NCBI GenBank assembly: GCA_905250125.1
Contig: CAJNOL010000104.1
Coordinates: 87,897-151,896 of the forward strand
DNA length: 64,000 nucleotides
Reading direction: 5' to 3'
DNA from: Rotaria sordida
Lineage: Eukaryota; Rotifera; Eurotatoria; Philodinida; Philodinidae
In this document: positions 59,046 through 64,000 of the stretch, piece by piece
Position numbering within the stretch: the stretch's first letter is position 1
Layout: each line of letters opens with the position of its first letter
Program-made: the position numbers and the translations under genes
Notes under the pieces: model-generated
The model's input: only the letters and a program-made list of their open reading frames with translations
Database searches by the model: none
What the model was told of the DNA's origin: nothing

Positions 59046-59339
59046 TTACATAAATTGATATTTTATTGTAGAATCATTTTCATTTGTTTGAATATTACTC
59101 TGACAATCAATAGATGATATCTGTTCATTATCTAGAATAATACATCGTTCTGTTTCTTGATGATATTTATTTTTTAGATATTGTTTATAAAAATAATATA
59201 TTATAATTAAACATATAAGAATAATTGGTATAAGAAGAATACCAATAATTGAGATGATTTTTGAATGAATAATAATAAAATGTTTTCGATCGGTAGATAT
59301 TGTTGTATTAGAAATTGGAAAAAATGATGAATTCTGCAT
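59046..59339 (-). CDS. Possible small single-pass membrane protein
   Basis: An uninterrupted 97-aa frame with ATG. A short Ser/Asn-rich N-terminus with N-glycosylation sequons (NSS, NTT) is followed by a strong transmembrane helix (~26-50, IISIIGILLIPIILICLIII), the basic stop-transfer YKQYLKNKYH, and an acidic/polar cytosolic tail. No family recognised. The topology is coherent and the codon use resembles neighbours, but an AT-rich hydrophobic frame can arise by chance, and an upstream exon may exist. Confidence 0.45.
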   Translation of the reverse strand: MQNSSFFPISNTTISTDRKHFIIIHSKIISIIGILLIPIILICLIIIYYFYKQYLKNKYHQETERCIILDNEQISSIDCQSNIQTNENDSTIKYQFM

Positions 59340-60434
59340 AAAACATGATGAAATTATTGAATTTCAACGCGCTAATTTATTTTAAATATTGACTGTACAC
59401 AATATTATTTAATTCGAAAATAGAAATAAACTTATACATCGACATCGATTAAATAAAAAAAAGAAAAAAATGAATAACATATTGTCAACTATATATAGTA
59501 TATCTGAAAATATTTTGTGCCAAGGAAATAACATTGATTTCAAATAACATAAACAATAAATTTTATATCAAAAGAAAGTACGTTGAAAATAGGATTTCTC
59601 AGTCAAATTTCAAATGACTTACCAGTATGTTGACATCAAAGTTACTACTAAAATGATCAGCGAAAAGATCTCTATAAAATTTAATAGACCAACAAATTTT
59701 CTCGAAATCTTTTACTTTTATAGTTGAGTATCTATAGAAATATTCTTGAACTTTCACACATTTTCATATATCTAATCAAAGATCTCGATATAGAATGAAT
59801 TCTTCCTTTCACTTTGTGAAACATGAACTAAGAGAAGTGTTAAAATATATAGGATAGAAATTTGCATCCACTGCACAGACGTTGTTGATATACGATCACA
59901 GATTATATATCAATAATGTCTCGTTACAATATTTTAACCACTTTCTTATTGCATTTATGGAAGATTAAGTACAAGGAGACGGTGCCCAAGATATATAGAA
60001 TAAAACAATCTTCTTTTGGTTGGTAACATCAGCTATATGGTGTTTCACATGTTAATCATGCAGGGATTGTGCTAATAGCTTTAGTCTGTCGCATCTGTGG
60101 AAACTTTGAGCTATTATCGGAAAACTATCTGCCAAAAATTTTTAGTCCTTCCTACTTCTAAAAACTATCGAGAGGTCTCATCCTATGGAGTATCAAATGC
60201 ACACAAAAATCCGATTTTTAATAGGTTTTTATTTTATACAAAAAATTTATCATTCACGTTGTTAATAATCAGAATGCTTGTAGGTTTGAAGAAGATACTT
60301 TAACAAATACTAATAAATCACAAAAATGTTTACAACATAACACAAAAGACAGGCAAATAAAAAGTTTTTGTCAACTGACATTTATCATTATTTTTTAAAA
60401 TACGCCTATATATAATTGTTTTCAAACGAATAAA
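59340..60434. other. Spacer with dispersed repeat R3 copy 2
   Basis: 3' flank of the GH13 gene (minus strand) and sequence upstream of the 97-aa frame. Contains R3 copy 2; nothing else recognised. Confidence 0.45.
59821..60082. repeat. Dispersed repeat R3, copy 2
   Basis: Same-orientation relative of 15881-16112. Confidence 0.75.
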
Positions 60435-63400
60435 CTAATAAGTTCTAGTCAATAAATGTGTTTCCTCTATACTTTTTTTTACTTGATATACAAAAATTCT
60501 AACGGAATGATCTTTAAAATCTTCAATAATTAATTTATTATTTTCAACTATATATTCTTCATCATTATTAAGCCATTCATACCATCGTCCATTACGTGGA
60601 ATGTTTAATATTTCATATTTTTCATATGTTATTGGTGCCCAATTACAAATAATAATAACATGATCACCTTGATTATGTATATCATAAATAGGTGGATTCC
60701 ATCGATGCCAAGCTAATATTAAATCACATTCATCTTCAAATATAAATTCTAAATTTGGACTTGTTAAAGCTAAATTTAATTTTCGTAAATTAATAACATC
60801 TTTATAATATTGTAATTGTTTTTTATTAATAGCATTTGAATTATCATCTCGATCTTCAATTAATGTCCAATCAATTTTTGCTATACCTGGCGTTTTTTCT
60901 TTATATTCACCAATTTCTGCACCCATCCAAATCATCATAAGACCAAACGATGTTGCTTGAATTGCAAATGCCATACGTACACGACGAAATGCTTCGTCAT
61001 CAAATAATTGATATTCTTTGCCTAAAGAGATTAAAAAAACCACAAACAAAAGCAAAAATCAATAACATTGTTTAGATTTTTTTTTTGTCTTCTACTTACC
61101 AAGATCGACTAATAAACGATTATGATCATGATTTGATTGATAATTAACAACATCAGTTATATTTTGATATCCTTGTCGACGAGCATCAATAACATCTTTG
61201 AGTTCATCAAGTTTTGGTGGTTCATTGCTCATAGATTCACGTAGTTTCAAATAAAAACTATCATGCCAAACACCATCCATAGGACCGCCATTAGATATAA
61301 CATATTCTGGTTTATCAGGTAAATATTCACCAACACAATAAAATTCTGTTCCAAAGCCACTAAAAAGAAAAAAAACAAATAATGAAAAAGAATTTTATTT
61401 AGTGAAATAGAAAATATTATTTTGTCACCGTTCTCGAGCTTGTTGTTTTATTTGTTGTACGAGAATTTTAAGAAATTTATCATTAGCTATTTGAGTTGCT
61501 GCATCAAAACGTATGCCTAGCAAAAAAAAAGAAAAACAAAAAAAAAACTTTTATTTAATCTATGTTGATATGAATTTAATAACATACCGTCAATATGAAA
61601 TTCATCAATAAAATATCTAATAGATTCACGAATATATTTTCTTGCTGGCCAAAGCTTATATTTTTCATCATATTTTTCATAATCCCATTCCTTCGTTTTT
61701 TTCAATAAAAGAAAATTTAGTAATTAAATGATAATAATACTAACTTACTGGTCCCCAACACCAAACTGGATCTTTTGGGTCATGAAGAAACCTATTTTAA
61801 AATCAAATTTAGAAACATTTTAAATAATTAACTAAGCTTATTTACCAATAATCATGATCAATTGCTGTATATGGTGCAGAGACATCACACTGAAAATAAT
61901 TAAAATATGATTTATTTAATTATAAAATTTTATTTTCTAACTTCTTAATTTAATAAGAATTTTGAAATTATTTGAAAGTTTTGTTTTAAAATTTGATAGA
62001 AAAATCTATTACTGATTTTTTTTTTACTCTTCACAATATTTATCCAATTATGTAACGGATGTTTCAGAATAAATTGCACAAAATTTTGATGACTTTTTTT
62101 CTTGTTTCCTAAACATAAAAAATTTTCTCTATAGACCAAACGATATAGAATTTCACTCTATACAAAACTGTCGATTTTATTTTTCAAACAAGTCTAACCA
62201 TATCAACACTAAATTTAAAACATTCACGTTTACTCATTCAATCAACTATGATTTCCTATTCTCTTCTGATGCTTATTGATATTTGTAAAACTTTTACTTA
62301 TCGAGTCCATCGGATTCGGAATCAACCTGACGGACTCTATTTATTGACCTATTCACATTTTTTATTTCGAAAATTGTTTCTCCCAAATATTTCTTCTAAA
62401 ACTCTGAAACAACCATCTAAAGATGCAAAATTTTACAGGAAATTTTGTAATATAAATTAAAAAATTGTTGTCAATTTTTTGTTTTCTTGTTCATCGAAAT
62501 TGAATGATTAAGTAGATATCCTTCTTCCTGTTAATTTTGGTGTTAATTAGAGAAAGTTGTTTGAGAAATAAATTTCGACAATTTTGTAGAGGTTGAAATT
62601 CTCTATTTTTAGATATAAGAGAAAATTCTTTTTTTATGATTAAGAAAAGAGAGCAAAATGCATTGAGATTTTGTACAATTTTTCTTGGAACACCCATTAT
62701 ATTCAACAGGAATGGAAAGAAATTGCGATGATATATTTCTTCAAACAATTAGATAGAACAAAATTAAATTGATTTAAATAATATGTAAAGATTTTATATA
62801 CAATCGACAGATTATAGGATATGTATATATATTCAATAGAAAAGAAAAAATAATAAACTCTGCTAAAATTTGTTGATTAGAAAACTATATAATGCTCTTT
62901 GCCATAACTTTAGACGTTATTTTAGTCAATCTTGAAAATAAACCTCTATCTTGTCTAAGAATTATAAAAAAAAATGATTAAGATTTGTTCTTTCGTAAAA
63001 CTTTTTTTTTATCATATCTAAAGATTCGTAAGAGATATCTTTTTACTTACATGATTATAAACACCATCCATAATAACACGAATTCCATTTTTATGAAATG
63101 TATCAATCATTTCTTTCAACTCAGCTGTTGTACCATATGTACTTTGAATTGCAAAATGATATCTTGGTGTATAACCCCATCCAACTTGTCCAGGAAATTC
63201 TTTGACTGGCATCATTTCCACTAACATAAAAAAAGAAAAATTAATAGCAGCTTACGAGAGAATGTACTCAAGTGTTCGATTACTTTTCGATCGAGATTGT
63301 ATCTAGATGGTAGATTATGGTAAGCAGCGTGAAAGCCTAAGATAGTTCGATTATCTGAATCTTTGTTGTTGAGATATCGAATTTTTACTGTATTTTTTTA

Positions 63401-64000
63401 CCGAAATCTGTCATCCTCTCCAGATCATCATGAAAATCGAGTTTTGACTTGAAATTTTGCATATACAAAATTGTCCACGATACTAGTTCACTGATTTTGG
63501 TGCTTCGCATCCGAAGATATCAATATACGAAGAATGATTGCTTTTTTGTATTAGAAAGCTTTTATCATTCATATCTTAAAATACGGCATACAAACATCAG
63601 TGAAACTTTCGCAATGAACTAGTATTATTGAGAGTTTTATTTACGTGAAGTTTCAAGTCGAAAACCAATTTTCATAGTGATCTAAGAAACACCCCAGATA
63701 GAACTCATCGGATTGGCCTCGAGTTCGATCTCGACTTGGGTTTGAAAATTTTGGATCCGACAGGCTCTTACTATAAGTCTCGTTTAAAATATCAAGTAAA
63801 AACTGGATATGTCAAAAATAAAAGCTCAGACAACGGAACCATCTTAGGTTTTGATACTACTCATCATAGGTTATCATCTTAGTACAGTCTCAATTAAAAA
63901 GCAATTGAACACTTAAGTACGGTTAGTCATTAATCTTTTTTTTAATTCTGCTCACCAGCTGTAATACCCAATTGAACAAAATAATTCATTCTAGCTGTTA
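60435..64000 (-). CDS. GH13 alpha-glucan enzyme (branching-enzyme/amylase-like), 5' part outside the window
   Basis: Eight minus-strand exons: 64000-63956 (partial), 63220-63051, 61889-61846, 61791-61749, 61690-61588, 61516-61429, 61359-61100, 61021-60435, in phase for ~445 residues. GH13 regions in order: I DGVYNH; II DGIRFDAAT (nucleophile Asp); III EFYCVGEYLP (acid/base Glu); IV YQSNHDHNR (transition-state Asp). All three catalytic acids are intact. PVWCWGPEWDYEKYDE and GPMDGVWHDSFY resemble bacterial, especially cyanobacterial-type, GH13 proteins rather than animal GBE1 or amylase; this is from memory of the family, not a search. A beta-rich C-terminal domain ends in a polar tail. It probably acts on glycogen or starch; branching versus hydrolysis is undecided. 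Two long introns carry fold-back elements. Confidence 0.92.
62035..62715. repeat. Fold-back element in GH13 intron (exons b/c)
   Basis: Arms 62035-62262 and 62495-62715 are diverged reverse complements: AAATTGCACAAAATTTTGAT with ATTTTGTACAATTTTT, CATAAAAAATTTTCTCTATA with TATAAGAGAAAATTCTTTTT, CTATACAAAACTGTCG with CGACAATTTTGTAGAG, and TTATTTTTCAAACAAG with GTTGTTTGAGAAATAA. No ORF. Confidence 0.75.
63424..63680. repeat. Fold-back element in the next GH13 intron
   Basis: Arms 63424-63510 and 63596-63680 pair: ATCATGAAAATCGAGTTTTGACTTGAAA with TTTCAAGTCGAAAACCAATTTTCATAGTGAT-type sequence (quoted in part), and GATACTAGTTCACTG with GCAATGAACTAGTATTA. No ORF. Confidence 0.75.

Overview
This window is nuclear DNA of an animal. 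It is AT-rich and its genes are built from exons separated by mostly 45-70 nt GT-AG introns. The gene set is metazoan: a BIR/RING inhibitor of apoptosis, connecdenn (DENND1), a RUSC-type RUN protein, UBA-Pth2, a Dmbx-like homeodomain, an Id-like HLH protein, an alpha-1,3-fucosyltransferase, a chitin-binding protein and CMC4. The compact introns, the chitin-binding secreted protein and a bacterial-looking but intron-rich GH13 enzyme fit a bdelloid rotifer (Rotaria/Adineta type) best. That assignment is inference; only 'metazoan' is firm. No viral, plasmid, CRISPR or prokaryotic operon structure was seen. There are three assembly gaps (4893-4902, 25824-25923, 36205-36304).

Layout. 1-283: a palindromic fold-back element. 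742-3490: IAP gene (+). 3491-8026: mostly non-coding, with a GT-rich strand-switching tract around a gap. 8027-13619: DENND1-like gene with 20 exons (+). 13925-18334: RUSC-like RUN-domain gene with 8 exons (+). 18716-20428: peptidyl-tRNA hydrolase 2 (+). 20429-22617: intergenic, with a fold-back element. 22618-23350: Dmbx-like homeobox gene (+). 23351-41174: an almost gene-free 18 kb stretch holding decayed repeats, fold-backs, possible short exons of one membrane protein, and a 2.4 kb degenerate array with a ~92 bp period. 41175-41453: single-exon Id-like HLH gene (-). 43628-44268: two interleaved inverted repeats. 46146-46217: tRNA-Pro(CGG) (-). 48946-50408: GT10 fucosyltransferase (+). 51458-53795: unrecognised 534-aa protein (+). 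53974-55272: secreted chitin-binding Thr-rich protein (-). 55674-57676: unrecognised 265-aa protein (-). 58756-59030: CMC4 (+). 59046-59339: possible small single-pass membrane protein (-). 60435-64000: GH13 alpha-glucan enzyme (-), running off the right edge.

Functionally the genes are unrelated housekeeping, trafficking, transcription and surface/secretion genes; nothing suggests an operon or a joint pathway. The strongest unexplained pattern is structural. Most introns are about 50 nt, and most of the much longer ones carry either a long inverted repeat (fold-back) or a member of a dispersed repeat family found elsewhere in the window. At least eight fold-back structures are recognisable by eye. 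All splice models are hand-read; their phases close exactly, but no transcript evidence was available.
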